A stretch of 64,000 bases of DNA from Verrucomicrobiaceae bacterium (lineage in GTDB: Bacteria; Verrucomicrobiota; Verrucomicrobiia; Verrucomicrobiales; Verrucomicrobiaceae), in assembly GCA_021151605.1 (NCBI GenBank), contig JAGKWZ010000016.1, positions 58,036 to 122,035 on the forward strand, given 5' to 3'. Shown here piece after piece: positions 1 through 8,293 of this stretch. Made by a program: the position numbers and the translations under genes. Under the pieces are notes generated by a model. It made no database searches and was not told the DNA's origin. It saw only the letters and a list, made by a program, of their open reading frames with translations. Numbering within the stretch: the first letter of the stretch is position 1; the number at the start of each line of letters is the position of its first letter.

Positions 1-1517
1 TCAAGGCAAACCACACCTGGCGTATTCAGCGGATCGAGCCGCACCCACACACTCACACGCGGCGAATCTCCCAGAACAACCGGCTGAAGCACGGGCGTGA
101 TGACTTCCTGGCTGAACTGCCCATTGCTGAGCTTCAACACACGTCGGCCTGATTTGGCTCCTAAGCCGGGCTGCATCAGCCACAGGCTCGGATTGCGCGA
201 GGTGTTCCTCGTCTCGGAGCCGAGGGCGAAGTCATCGTCGAAAATGACCTGCGTCGTCGTTTGCGCTGCCGGAGCTGGTTTGAGCGATGCTGGATCGGTG
301 TAGGCGATGTCTTTCACGAAGGCTTCGAGTGACTTCAGTGCATCCGATTCAGCTTTCGTGGCGGCATCGAGCGCCTTTTGCTGCTCGGGCGTCGGGAGGC
401 GCAAAAAGGGCTCCGTGGATGAGATGTTCTTGTCCATCGCCGGATCGGCACCGCTGTAAAAGAAGGCGTAGAGCGAGTAAAACTCCGCCGTGGTCAATGG
501 GTCGTATTTGTGATCGTGACACTGCGCACAACCGCCCGTGAGGCCGAGCCAGGCCGTGGTGAGCGTCGCCGCACGGTCCACGGCATAAAGATGGCGATAT
601 TCCTCATCAATCGCGCCGCCTTCACTCGTCGTGACATTGCAGCGGGAGAAGCCGGTGGCGGTGATTTGATCCGGCGTGGCATTCGGGAGTTGATCGCCCG
701 CGATCTGCCACACGGTGAATTGATCAAACGGCAGGTTCTCATTGAATGCCTTCACCACCCAATCGCGATACGCCCAGGTGCTGCGTTCATTGTCGAGATG
801 CAAACCATGCGTGTCCGCGTAACGCGCCACATCCAGCCAATGCCGCGCCATCTCCTCACCAAAGCGCGGCGACTCCATGTACTGGTCCACCATCGCCTCG
901 TAGGACTGGCCTTTGAGGAAGGCATCCACCTCCGCCAGTGTCGGAGGCAGGCCGGTGAGTGTGAAGGACACGCGGCGGATCAGCGTCTCCTTGTCCGCTT
1001 CATCGGCGAAGGTGAGTTTGTCCTTCGATAGGCGGTCTGCGAGAAAAGCGTCGATCGAGGTTTCAAGTTTCTGAGTTTCAGGTTTCAAGTTGTCCGGCTT
1101 GGGACTTGAAACTTGAAACTTGGAACCTGAAACCGGCCTCTCAAACGCCCAGTGCTTCTGATACGAGGCACCTTGCTCGATCCAGAGCTTCAGCGTGTCC
1201 TTCTGATTCTGCGTGAGCTTCTTGTGCGACTTCGGCGGCGGCATGAGGTCGTCTTCATCGCTGGTGATGATGCGCTGCCAGACCTCGCTCTTCGCCAGAT
1301 CGCCCGGTTTGATCGGAAACGCGCCGTCCTTGGCCGTGTAGGCACCTTCCGGCGTATCGAGCCGCAACTCGGCCTCGCGCTTCTTCGAGTCAAAGCCGTG
1401 GCAGGCAAAGCAGTTCTCCGAGAGGATGGGGCGGATATCGCGATTGAAGCTCAGCGGCTCCGCCGCGAAGGATGAACTGGCAGCAAACAGACAAAGAATG
1501 GGCGCGGCACGAGTCAT
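1..1517 (-). CDS. PSCyt1-DUF1549-DUF1553 (PSD1) protein, C-terminus off the window
   Basis: The frame is open from an ATG at 1517 through the left edge, giving about 505 residues of a protein usually 700-1000 long. A short signal-like N-terminus precedes a cytochrome-c-like CFACH haem motif at residues 36-40. DUF1549 follows, recognisable by phrases such as LTGLPPT and ARHWLDVARYADT, and then CAQCHDHKYDP, a second conserved CxxCH motif. The family is abundant in Planctomycetes and Verrucomicrobia and is thought to be exported; its biochemical role is unknown. Residues about 128-153, the linker between the cytochrome domain and DUF1549, are encoded by a repeat (1059-1134). The DUF1553 part lies outside the window. 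The family call is firm, the function open. Confidence 0.9.
   Translation of the reverse strand, partial: MTRAAPILCLFAASSSFAAEPLSFNRDIRPILSENCFACHGFDSKKREAELRLDTPEGAYTAKDGAFPIKPGDLAKSEVWQRIITSDEDDLMPPPKSHKKLTQNQKDTLKLWIEQGASYQKHWAFERPVSGSKFQVSSPKPDNLKPETQKLETSIDAFLADRLSKDKLTFADEADKETLIRRVSFTLTGLPPTLAEVDAFLKGQSYEAMVDQYMESPRFGEEMARHWLDVARYADTHGLHLDNERSTWAYRDWVVKAFNENLPFDQFTVWQIAGDQLPNATPDQITATGFSRCNVTTSEGGAIDEEYRHLYAVDRAATLTTAWLGLTGGCAQCHDHKYDPLTTAEFYSLYAFFYSGADPAMDKNISSTEPFLRLPTPEQQKALDAATKAESDALKSLEAFVKDIAYTDPASLKPAPAAQTTTQVIFDDDFALGSETRNTSRNPSLWLMQPGLGAKSGRRVLKLSNGQFSQEVITPVLQPVVLGDSPRVSVWVRLDPLNTPGVVCL
1059..1134. repeat. TTTCAAGTTT-type inverted repeat inside a coding sequence
   Basis: Several copies of GTTTCAAGT or GTTTCAGGT on the left are mirrored by ACTTGAAAC and CCTGAAAC on the right, making an imperfect hairpin. 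It keeps the PSD1 frame open and encodes a hydrophilic Lys/Gln/Ser/Pro stretch between two domains, so it looks like an inserted repeat tolerated in a linker. Confidence 0.7.
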
Positions 1518-1624
1518 GGAAGGAAAGAGGCGGTTTGGAGAGCTTACGCGGAAGCTTCGCTAAACCTTCCCCACATCGCTTGCCGTTTCCGGACAAACTC
1601 ATGTCTAATCGTGTTCTCAGCTCG

Positions 1625-3190
1625 TCAGCCAATTGCCCGCTTGAGCGCATTCTTCGTGATGCGCTGCACGCGTTCATCTGGCCCATGTGGACGTGAGAAG
1701 TGGCTCCACGGGATCATGTGTCCGGGAGGATCGCTCAGGCCCTGGCTCCAGAAGATGGTGGTGGCGTTGAAGACGATGTTCTTTTTCGGGCCTTCGAAAA
1801 CGGTGGCGGCGTATTTGCCGAGGCGCACGCCGCTGGCCCAGACATTGCCTTCAGCGATGACTTCGAGGCCTTCTCGGGCTGTGTCAGGATCGCCGTGGAA
1901 TTCCCAGCCGACGAGGCCGGGGATGCTGTCGCCTTTTTTCATGCCGGTGCCTTCGAAGAGCCAGTGATCAGGCTTCGCGCAGGTCCAGTCGCCGCCGCCG
2001 TTGAAGGGGACGATGGTGCGTGCGCCGATGATGTCGCGCTCGTCGGGACCGGGATTCTCGAAGGGGCCGAGGACCTTCGAGTAGGCCTCCTTCTCTTCTT
2101 CGCGGAATTCGCCGTAGCAGGTCTCGCGGGTGAGACGGCGATTCGCGTCACCTTTCGTATTCGGGGTGAAGGGCGTGACCATGTAAACGTCGTTTGCGGA
2201 GAGCCAGAGCACGCTGAGACCGTCATTGATGGCCTTCTTGACGTTGTGAAACTGCCTCACGTCCCAGTATTCGTCGTGGCCGATGCTGATCATCGTTTTG
2301 GCACGCGCAAGATTCGCCGGTTCGAGGTTATCGACGTTCGAGCAGTAGGTCACATCATAGCCTTCTTTTTCCAGCCAGTAACAGAGCGGGTATTCCCAAA
2401 GCAAAAACTCGCCACTGCCCATGCTCTGCGGGTTATCGAAGATCTGGTTGTACTTGCCGTAAGGTCGGTCAAAGCTGCAACTGACACCCGGCGCATGAGC
2501 CGCACACGGATCGGTGTAGAGCGATTCATTCACCGGCCAGCGGTTGTAGGCCTGCCAGGTGTTGTCGCTGCATTGGAAGAGGATGTCGGCAGGGCGGTCG
2601 TCTTTGACGATGAAGATGATGTAGCTTTGCCAGTAGGGTTCTTCGCTCGTAGTTCGGGCTTCAGCCCGCTCTGGGTTCGTCTTTCCAGACGGGCTGAAGC
2701 CCGAACTACGAACCTCTGGCACGGTCGTCAAACGGCCCAAGTAAACACCGCTCGGCCAATCAGCGGGAATCTTGATTGAAGTGGAGGCTTCCCACTGGCA
2801 TTCGCGGAGTCGATTCACTCCCATCTCGGGCACGGGCTGCTCTTTGCCTTCGAAGGGTCCGAGCGTGCTCATCAGGCGTGAACCTGCGCCGTCGTAGTAG
2901 CCCATGCGGAAGATATCGATGGTGAACTTCGAGACCGGCTTCGTGCTGACGAAGATGTCGAGCTTTTCGCCCGCCTTCACTGACTGGCGCGAGCAGTAGC
3001 CTTCGATGAGCGAGGTGCGGTAAGATTTCGCATTGTCCGGCATCATGCGCGTGAGCTGGAAGCTGGCACCGGCCTTTGCGTTTTCGGTTTTGATGAGATC
3101 GGGCTGGCGTGGAGTGGCAGCCATCGCAGGCAAGAGTGCCTGCGTCACTGCGGCGGCAGTGCTGGTTTTGAGGAAGTCTCGGCGATCCAT
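1625..3190 (-). CDS. N,N-dimethylformamidase large-subunit-like protein, Tat-exported
   Basis: A 521-residue protein with a twin-arginine signal (RRDFLK at residues 3-8, then a hydrophobic Ala-rich stretch), so export by Tat is likely. The body resembles the C-terminal domain of the large subunit of bacterial N,N-dimethylformamidase, with phrases such as FRMGYYDGAGSR, SDNTWQAYNRW and SIGHDEYWD. In characterised enzymes this subunit carries a mononuclear iron site and hydrolyses an amide; the substrate here is unknown and no small subunit gene is adjacent. Residues about 160-181 come from a palindromic repeat (2647-2711) read in frame. It lies divergent to the metallophosphoesterase at 3232, 41 bp away. 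Confidence 0.8.
   Translation of the reverse strand: MDRRDFLKTSTAAAVTQALLPAMAATPRQPDLIKTENAKAGASFQLTRMMPDNAKSYRTSLIEGYCSRQSVKAGEKLDIFVSTKPVSKFTIDIFRMGYYDGAGSRLMSTLGPFEGKEQPVPEMGVNRLRECQWEASTSIKIPADWPSGVYLGRLTTVPEVRSSGFSPSGKTNPERAEARTTSEEPYWQSYIIFIVKDDRPADILFQCSDNTWQAYNRWPVNESLYTDPCAAHAPGVSCSFDRPYGKYNQIFDNPQSMGSGEFLLWEYPLCYWLEKEGYDVTYCSNVDNLEPANLARAKTMISIGHDEYWDVRQFHNVKKAINDGLSVLWLSANDVYMVTPFTPNTKGDANRRLTRETCYGEFREEEKEAYSKVLGPFENPGPDERDIIGARTIVPFNGGGDWTCAKPDHWLFEGTGMKKGDSIPGLVGWEFHGDPDTAREGLEVIAEGNVWASGVRLGKYAATVFEGPKKNIVFNATTIFWSQGLSDPPGHMIPWSHFSRPHGPDERVQRITKNALKRAIG
2647..2711. repeat. 65-bp REP-like palindrome within the dimethylformamidase-like gene
   Basis: Two perfect 22-nt arms (2647-2668 and 2690-2711) with core TTCGGGCTTCAGCCCG surround a 21-nt loop. 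The element lies inside an intact reading frame, in a short surface-type stretch rich in Ser, Arg, Glu and Thr. Confidence 0.85.
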
Positions 3191-3231
3191 GATGGAGCAA
3201 TACGAGGTGGAACCTGCACGTATAGCAGCCC

Positions 3232-4125
3232 ATGCCGATTCATCTCACCTCACGCCGCCAGTTCATTACTCAACTCGGAGCTGCGGCGGCTTTGTCGAGT
3301 GTGGAAAGCATCGCAGCTGAGGTGGATGAGAGCTTGATCGCGATCCTGAATGATACGCACATCGGCGCTCAGCATCCGGCGAGCGCTTCGATCCCGACGA
3401 ACCTGCGAAATACGATCTCCTACCTGCTGGCGCTGCCGAAGCGGCCTGCGGCGGTCATCATCAATGGTGATCTGGCTTTGCTGGATGGGAAGCGTGGCGA
3501 CTACGAGCACTTCGCGCGGCTGATCGCGCCCCTTCGTGATTCGGGTGTGCCACTGCATCTGACGATGGGCAATCATGATGATCGCGCAGTGTTTTATGAC
3601 GTGCTGAAGAGTGACAAACCGGAGTCGCCTGCCGTGGAGTCGAAGCATGTCGGTGTGGTGAAGCTGGCAGAAGCGAATCTCTTTCTCCTCGATTCACTGA
3701 AAGCCACGATGATCACGCAAGGCCTCATCGGCGAGGCGCAGATGGTTTGGCTGACGAAACTGCTCGATGACCATGCGGACAAACCCGCGTTGCTCTTTGC
3801 CCATCACAACCCGCGTCTTGGAGGTGATCCGCTACACTTCCCCGGTGGGCTGGAAGACTCCGAAGCTCTGTGGCAGGAGCTGATGAAGCGTCCGCAGGTC
3901 AAAGCCTACATCCATGGACATATCCATCATCGCGACTTCAACTCACACCAAGGCATCCACATCCTCAACACGCCCGCGACATCCTATGTGGCAGACAAGA
4001 AGACCTCCACCACCGGCTGGACGATGGCGAAGCTCAGCGCGACTGGCGGCAGCTTCACAACACATACTCATCTCACCGATCATGAATGGAATGGGATCAA
4101 GGTGGACCTGAAGTGGCGGAGCTGA
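3232..4125 (+). CDS. Calcineurin-like metallophosphoesterase with Tat-type signal
   Basis: A 297-residue protein beginning with a twin-arginine leader (TSRRQFITQLG) and an Ala-rich segment. The five metallophosphoesterase blocks are present in order: DTH (D41, H43), NGD near residue 80, GNHDD near 108, AHHN near 186 and GHIHHRD near 227. These coordinate a dinuclear metal centre. The substrate cannot be read from sequence; exported relatives hydrolyse phosphomono- or diesters. The gene starts 41 bp from the divergent dimethylformamidase-like gene, so the two may share a promoter region. Confidence 0.88.
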   Translation: MPIHLTSRRQFITQLGAAAALSSVESIAAEVDESLIAILNDTHIGAQHPASASIPTNLRNTISYLLALPKRPAAVIINGDLALLDGKRGDYEHFARLIAPLRDSGVPLHLTMGNHDDRAVFYDVLKSDKPESPAVESKHVGVVKLAEANLFLLDSLKATMITQGLIGEAQMVWLTKLLDDHADKPALLFAHHNPRLGGDPLHFPGGLEDSEALWQELMKRPQVKAYIHGHIHHRDFNSHQGIHILNTPATSYVADKKTSTTGWTMAKLSATGGSFTTHTHLTDHEWNGIKVDLKWRS

Positions 4126-4211
4126 GCAAGATCGTCTTTGCGGCAAGCTAGACACTTTGACCATTACACGTTTCATTTGCCTGCCACAAAGCTCGTACCA
4201 ATCGAATAGTC

Positions 4212-5246
4212 ATGAATGAAGTTGCTCCTGATATATCCGATCTCGTGCTTGCTGCGGAAAGACAATCCAAAGCAGATGTCGGCGATGATCTTCGAAAAGC
4301 ATTATCTCGGCTTCTAGAGGATCAGGACACAAGCCGGGAGGCACTCATAATTACGATAGCCGAAGTTTTACCCAGTATCACCTCTGGACATGGAGCAGGC
4401 ACTGTTGCGGTTTGGTTAGGAGCCCAAGTAGAGCACGGTTACGATCCAAAGCTTTCAGCCGAGGCAGTTCGAAAAACTTGGCTGCGTTGGTCGCGAACTA
4501 TCAAGACTGAGGATGCTGCCCAGCAGGCTATTGGTCCAGAGGGTGCGTTTTATGCGATTGAAGATTGTTCACGATCTCTTGTGTCACACTGCTCTGCCGA
4601 TGACCAAATCCTTTCACGCCTTCAATGTGATCAAGAGTTTCGAGGGGAAGTTGCACGTCTAATTGATGATTCGTCAGGCGCTGCATGGTTGGACCAACTA
4701 TTGAAACAGACCAGTGGAGAACTTCTCGTCCTAGACATGATGAATAAGCGTGGAGCCGTGCTCTGTTATCGCCACCTGTCGAATTGTTTTCACTTGTTCA
4801 CTTTGTTACAGGGGGCTTTGAAACATTGGCTGCCTCTGGACAAGCGCCCTACGCAATCTGTATTGAATCGTGCATCCGTAGCGAGCGACGAAAGCACTAC
4901 CGATTTTGCGCGATGGCACTTTCAGCAGCCACTAGGAGTTACACCCAATCTGGCTTGCTCTGTGTGGGGGGAGGGGCATCTTGATGAGATTCAATCCGTT
5001 GATGGCCAGCGTGTTGTTACCCTTTGGCCTATTCTACTAAAGAGCCGCAGTTGGGATGATGGTTTTTTCACGCCGCTACTCTGCAGAAGACCTCCCACCG
5101 TCGAAGTAATTCGCGAACTCGATTTAATGGAATTTAATTCATGGTGGGAGCGATTAGCTCAGATATCTCCCAAAGAACCTATCAAATCAGAGGCTGAACC
5201 ATCAAACTCCATCAAGTATCCGTGGTGGATGTTCTGGCGAAAATGA
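4212..5246 (+). CDS. Hypothetical protein, low G+C orphan
   Basis: A 344-residue protein that I do not recognise. It has no signal peptide or obvious membrane segment. The N-terminal 60 residues are helical and acidic (AERQSKADVGDD), the middle is mixed alpha/beta, and the C-terminus ends in an aromatic basic tail (KYPWWMFWRK). Base composition is clearly more A/T-rich than its neighbours, which suggests recent transfer. It stands alone between the metallophosphoesterase and the DUF1501 gene, with 86 bp upstream and 82 bp downstream. The frame is uninterrupted and codon use is coherent, so it is probably a real gene. Confidence 0.65.
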   Translation: MNEVAPDISDLVLAAERQSKADVGDDLRKALSRLLEDQDTSREALIITIAEVLPSITSGHGAGTVAVWLGAQVEHGYDPKLSAEAVRKTWLRWSRTIKTEDAAQQAIGPEGAFYAIEDCSRSLVSHCSADDQILSRLQCDQEFRGEVARLIDDSSGAAWLDQLLKQTSGELLVLDMMNKRGAVLCYRHLSNCFHLFTLLQGALKHWLPLDKRPTQSVLNRASVASDESTTDFARWHFQQPLGVTPNLACSVWGEGHLDEIQSVDGQRVVTLWPILLKSRSWDDGFFTPLLCRRPPTVEVIRELDLMEFNSWWERLAQISPKEPIKSEAEPSNSIKYPWWMFWRK

Positions 5247-5328
5247 CCTGCTTTCGAGTTCCGTAGAATGAAGTGGTTTCAAAAGTCTTACCGCAAGATC
5301 ACCACCTCTTCATCGTAGGTTTGCCTGA

Positions 5329-6693
5329 ATGGCTTCCCAGCTTCCAGAGATTCGCCTGACAAGGCGCAGCGTGCTTCATGCCGGCGGCATGGGGATGCTG
5401 AATTTTGGACTGAGTCAGCTCTCGGCACTCGGTGCTCCATCCAAGCCCAGCAGCATCGGTTTGGGCAAGGCGAAGTCGGTGATCCTGATCTTCAACGGCG
5501 GCGCGCCGAGTCATATCGACCTCTGGGACCCGAAGCCGGACGCGCCTTCAGAGATTCGCGGCGAGTTCAAGACGATCAAAACCAACGTTCCCGGCATCCA
5601 CATCACGGAGTTGCTGCCGCAGATGGCAAAGCGCATGGACAAGCTGGCGCTGATCCGCAGCGTGCATCACGGGCATAGCAGCCACAATGGTGGCATGCAT
5701 TGGGCCACGACGGGCAGGCCGTATCGCGTGGACAGCACGCTGATTAACCCGAGTCCGACCGATCTCCCCGGTGTTGGCACCCTCTGCGGCTGGCTGGCGC
5801 AGCGCGATGGTTTTAGCAAAGGCGTGCCGCCGTATGTGATCACGCCTTTCCCGCACTGCGACAGTAAAGTGTACCTCACGCCGGGGCAGTTCGGCGGTTG
5901 TCTGGGCAAACGCTACGACCCCTACGTGCTCGATGATGACCCGAACGCAGCCAGCTTCCGCGTGCGCAACATGGGACTCGATACCAGCCTGACGCCGAAG
6001 CGTTTCCAGGAACGCCTTTCGTTGCTGAGTGATCTTAGCTCCTCCGTGCAGCCGATCTCATCACCGCAGGTCGGAGAGATCGATATCTTCAATCAACAAG
6101 CCGCCCAACTGCTGCAATCCGGCAAGGCGGCGGAGGCTTTTGATCTCACCAAAGAGCCCGACAAAGTCCGTGAACGCTACGGTCGGCATAGCTGGGGCCA
6201 GTCGCATCTGCTCGCGCGTCGTTTAATCGAATCGGGCACCCGGTTTGTCACCACCGTGAATGGTCCCTCGATCACTTGGGACACTCACAAAGACAACTTC
6301 AACGGCCTGAAGAGTCGTCTCGTGCCGCCGATGGAGCAGGCCTATGCGGCCTTGCTCGATGACCTCGAAGAACGCGGCCTGCTGGAAAGCACGCTCGTCG
6401 TCTGGATGGGCGAGTTTGGTCGCACGCCAAAGATCAACACCGACGCGGGCCGTGATCACTGGCCCGGCTGCTACAGCGTCCTGCTCGCCGGCGGTGGCGT
6501 GCGTGGCGGGCAGGTCATCGGCAGCAGCGATGCCACCGGTGCCTACCCCAAAGAGCGCCCCATCTCGCCAGCGGACATCCATGCCAGCATCTACGCTGCG
6601 CTCGGTTACGACTACCGCGAGATCAGCTATCACTCCTCCGATGGTCGTCCTGTGGCGCTGACGGAAGGCTGGACCATTGGTGAATTGTTCTGA
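5329..6693 (+). CDS. DUF1501 protein (alkaline phosphatase/sulfatase-like fold)
   Basis: A 454-residue protein with a Tat-like N-terminus (RLTRRSVLHAGG). Family signatures are FNGGAPSHIDLWDPKPDAP near residue 48, the IRSVHHGHSSHN block, and GEFGRTP followed by DHWP and LAGGGV near residues 365-400. DUF1501 belongs to the alkaline phosphatase superfamily, and genes usually sit beside PSD1 genes in Planctomycetes and Verrucomicrobia. Here it is not adjacent to one. Function is uncharacterised, with an exported hydrolase the usual proposal. It has complete family length and is convergent with nothing; the next feature is tRNA-Arg. Confidence 0.9.
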   Translation: MASQLPEIRLTRRSVLHAGGMGMLNFGLSQLSALGAPSKPSSIGLGKAKSVILIFNGGAPSHIDLWDPKPDAPSEIRGEFKTIKTNVPGIHITELLPQMAKRMDKLALIRSVHHGHSSHNGGMHWATTGRPYRVDSTLINPSPTDLPGVGTLCGWLAQRDGFSKGVPPYVITPFPHCDSKVYLTPGQFGGCLGKRYDPYVLDDDPNAASFRVRNMGLDTSLTPKRFQERLSLLSDLSSSVQPISSPQVGEIDIFNQQAAQLLQSGKAAEAFDLTKEPDKVRERYGRHSWGQSHLLARRLIESGTRFVTTVNGPSITWDTHKDNFNGLKSRLVPPMEQAYAALLDDLEERGLLESTLVVWMGEFGRTPKINTDAGRDHWPGCYSVLLAGGGVRGGQVIGSSDATGAYPKERPISPADIHASIYAALGYDYREISYHSSDGRPVALTEGWTIGELF

Positions 6694-6924
6694 TAAATTT
6701 TGAGGATTCGAGCCAAAGTGGAGCGCTGTAAAAGGTAACACACCCGCCTTTGCGGTCAGGGTGAGGGTTATCGCTTCTTGCGCTTGATTGACAGAGCGGC
6801 ACCATTACTATCGCCAGCCAGCGATTCCTTACATTCATCATTGCATGAAATGGCTTCTAACTGTCCACGCCTTTCTAAGCTTAGTATGGGTGTATTCAGT
6901 TAAAATATTGATGATCAATGAATT

Positions 6925-6997
6925 GCACCCGTAGCTCAGTGGATAGAGCAGTGGATTTCTAATCCTCTGGTCGCAGGTTCGATCCCTGCCGGGTGCG
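6925..6997 (+). tRNA. tRNA-Arg (anticodon UCU)
   Basis: A cloverleaf folds with acceptor arm GCACCCG/CGGGTGC, D arm GCTC/GAGC, anticodon loop TTTCTAA with anticodon TCT, and T arm GCAGG-TTCGATC-CCTGC, then discriminator G. CCA is not encoded. The anticodon stem GTGGA/TCCTC has a T-T mismatch at its second pair. The 3' half is the attachment site of the element described next, so this intact copy is probably a hybrid of chromosomal 5' half and element-borne 3' half. Confidence 0.95.
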
Positions 6998-6999
6998 CT
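6956..6999 (+). repeat. Left attachment site (in tRNA-Arg 3' half)
   Basis: This 44-bp stretch covers the anticodon loop to the end of the tRNA plus CT. It is repeated at 14920-14963 with a single difference (G at 6970, A at 14934). The intact tRNA is on this side. Confidence 0.92.
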
Positions 7000-7045
7000 G
7001 GTTATCAACGATTTACGACGGATGATTTTTGGCAGAAAAGTGAAC

Positions 7046-7065
7046 TTGGACACTATTTGGACACT
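7046..7065. repeat. Paired TTGGACACT direct repeats beside the left att site
   Basis: TTGGACACT occurs at 7046-7054 and again at 7057-7065, an 11-bp period. TTGGAC also recurs near the other end at 14712, 14759 and 14770, inside the first codons of the integrase. Position and spacing fit arm-type integrase or excisionase sites, but binding is inference. Confidence 0.4.
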
Positions 7066-7712
7066 CAGGCGGGAAGCATAGCCTTTACCCGTTGAACGGT
7101 GGAAATCCCTTTGCCCGTGATCTTGGCCGCATTCCGCACGCTTTGGCCTGCCTTGATGGCCTTCACGATGTCCTTATGCTTCTCCAGAAGCTCGGAACTG
7201 TCCAAACTGGTTCCCGATGGCCTGCCCAGCTTCACGCCTTTCCGGCGCGCCTCTGCCAGCCCGCTATTGATTCGCTCCCTCAGGGTTTCCGTTTCGTGGC
7301 GCGCCATCTCTGCCAGCAAGGCGAGCATCACAGAGGCAGCAGGGTTACGCTTGCCGGATGGCATGAGAGTTTCCACGGCCTGACTGTGCCAGTAGAGGGA
7401 AACCCCAAGCTCTTCCAGCGTCTCCACGAACTTGTGAACGATGGAGTTGCGGCGGGCGAGGCGTGAGACTTCATGCACGAGCACCTTTTTCACCTTACCG
7501 GCCCGCGCCAGCTCTTCCACCTCATGCAGGCCGTGGCGGTCGCACTCATCAGCGCGGCCCGAGACTCCGGCCTCTTCACAGACTGCCACCACCTGCCAGC
7601 CTTTCGACTCTGCCAGGGCGCTAAGCTCGGAAACTTGGCGGGCCGTCTCCTGCCTGGCAGTGGAGACACGAACGAGGATGGCGACGGGGACAGGAGCGGA
7701 GGGCGCTTTCAT
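7065..7712 (-). CDS. Small serine recombinase (resolvase/invertase family)
   Basis: A 215-residue protein. The resolvase domain begins at once with ILVRVSTARQ (nucleophile S17, R15), continues with the conserved SRLARR region and the E-helix AEMARHETETLRERINSGLAEARR, split here only in description, and ends in a Hin/resolvase-type helix-turn-helix (VRNAAKITGKGISTVQRV). I chose the ATG at 7712 because a longer frame reaching 7820 adds residues without family similarity and overlaps an inverted repeat. It sits nearest the left att site, whereas the tyrosine integrase sits nearest the right. It may resolve dimers of an excised, replicating form or invert a segment. Confidence 0.9.
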   Translation of the reverse strand: MKAPSAPVPVAILVRVSTARQETARQVSELSALAESKGWQVVAVCEEAGVSGRADECDRHGLHEVEELARAGKVKKVLVHEVSRLARRNSIVHKFVETLEELGVSLYWHSQAVETLMPSGKRNPAASVMLALLAEMARHETETLRERINSGLAEARRKGVKLGRPSGTSLDSSELLEKHKDIVKAIKAGQSVRNAAKITGKGISTVQRVKAMLPA

Positions 7713-7729
7713 GTGTTCCACACTGCCGA

Positions 7730-7839
7730 GTGTATTCAAATAATCAAATGATTTCACGAACACACAAAAACGGCCCGTTTTCGGCCCGCGAGCCCTGCAT
7801 TTTCCGTTCTCTGGCGGCATGATGATTATTTGAATACAC
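7730..7839. promoter_or_regulatory. 17-bp perfect inverted repeat upstream of the serine recombinase
   Basis: Two perfect inverted copies of a 17-bp A/T-rich sequence (core TATTCAAATAATCA) lie at 7730-7746 and 7823-7839, 76 bp apart, with the inner end 18 bp from the recombinase start. They could be res-type recombination sites, invertible-segment ends, or operators for autoregulation. The segment between contains no gene. Confidence 0.6.
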
Positions 7840-8293
7840 CAGCCAGGGCACGGCAGGCACTCCGGCGCGGATTTGCGGCAGGCGGCCAGACATGACGTTT
7901 TTCAAAAAGCAGTGACACCAAAGCGCCGGAAGTGGTGTCATGCCCAGAGCCTTGATTTTCCAGGCCAAAGCCCAGCCAATGACGCAAGTGACGCTTCTTT
8001 TCAGAAACTCCCCAGAAATCGCCGGAGTTCGCGAAGCGGGCGCGGGTCAATGATCGAAGCCCCGGCACCCCACAGCGGCCCCGTTTGCGCCGCCGTGTCA
8101 TGCCGACAAAATAGCCAGGGCAAAGGTAGGAGATGCCACGGCAAAGCCTGCCAGAGAAAAAGCCCCGCTTCCCCAAGCGGCCACTCCGGGCCGCTGCCGC
8201 CATGCTGGCAAAGGTAAGCAAGGCAGAGGTCATGGCCGGAACTGGGGCCGCTCGATCTCTACGCGTTGGGGACAGAAGCAGGGGCAAAACCTG
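7840..8293. other. Stretch without a confident gene
   Basis: A 153-codon frame on the minus strand (7826-8287) and a 114-codon frame on the plus strand overlap here, but neither has recognisable motifs or coherent composition. AGTGACAC-like words appear at about 7912 and 7986. I see nothing firm; it may be spacer leading into the repeat region. Confidence 0.4.

Noticed and set aside
1700..2779. Long plus-strand frame opposite the dimethylformamidase-like gene
   Set aside because: Antisense shadow of a gene with clear family motifs; its own translation has no recognisable features.
7826..8287. Possible 153-residue gene on the minus strand
   Set aside because: No motif, no ribosome-binding site, and its end overlaps the inverted repeat; kept only as a note in the gap entry.
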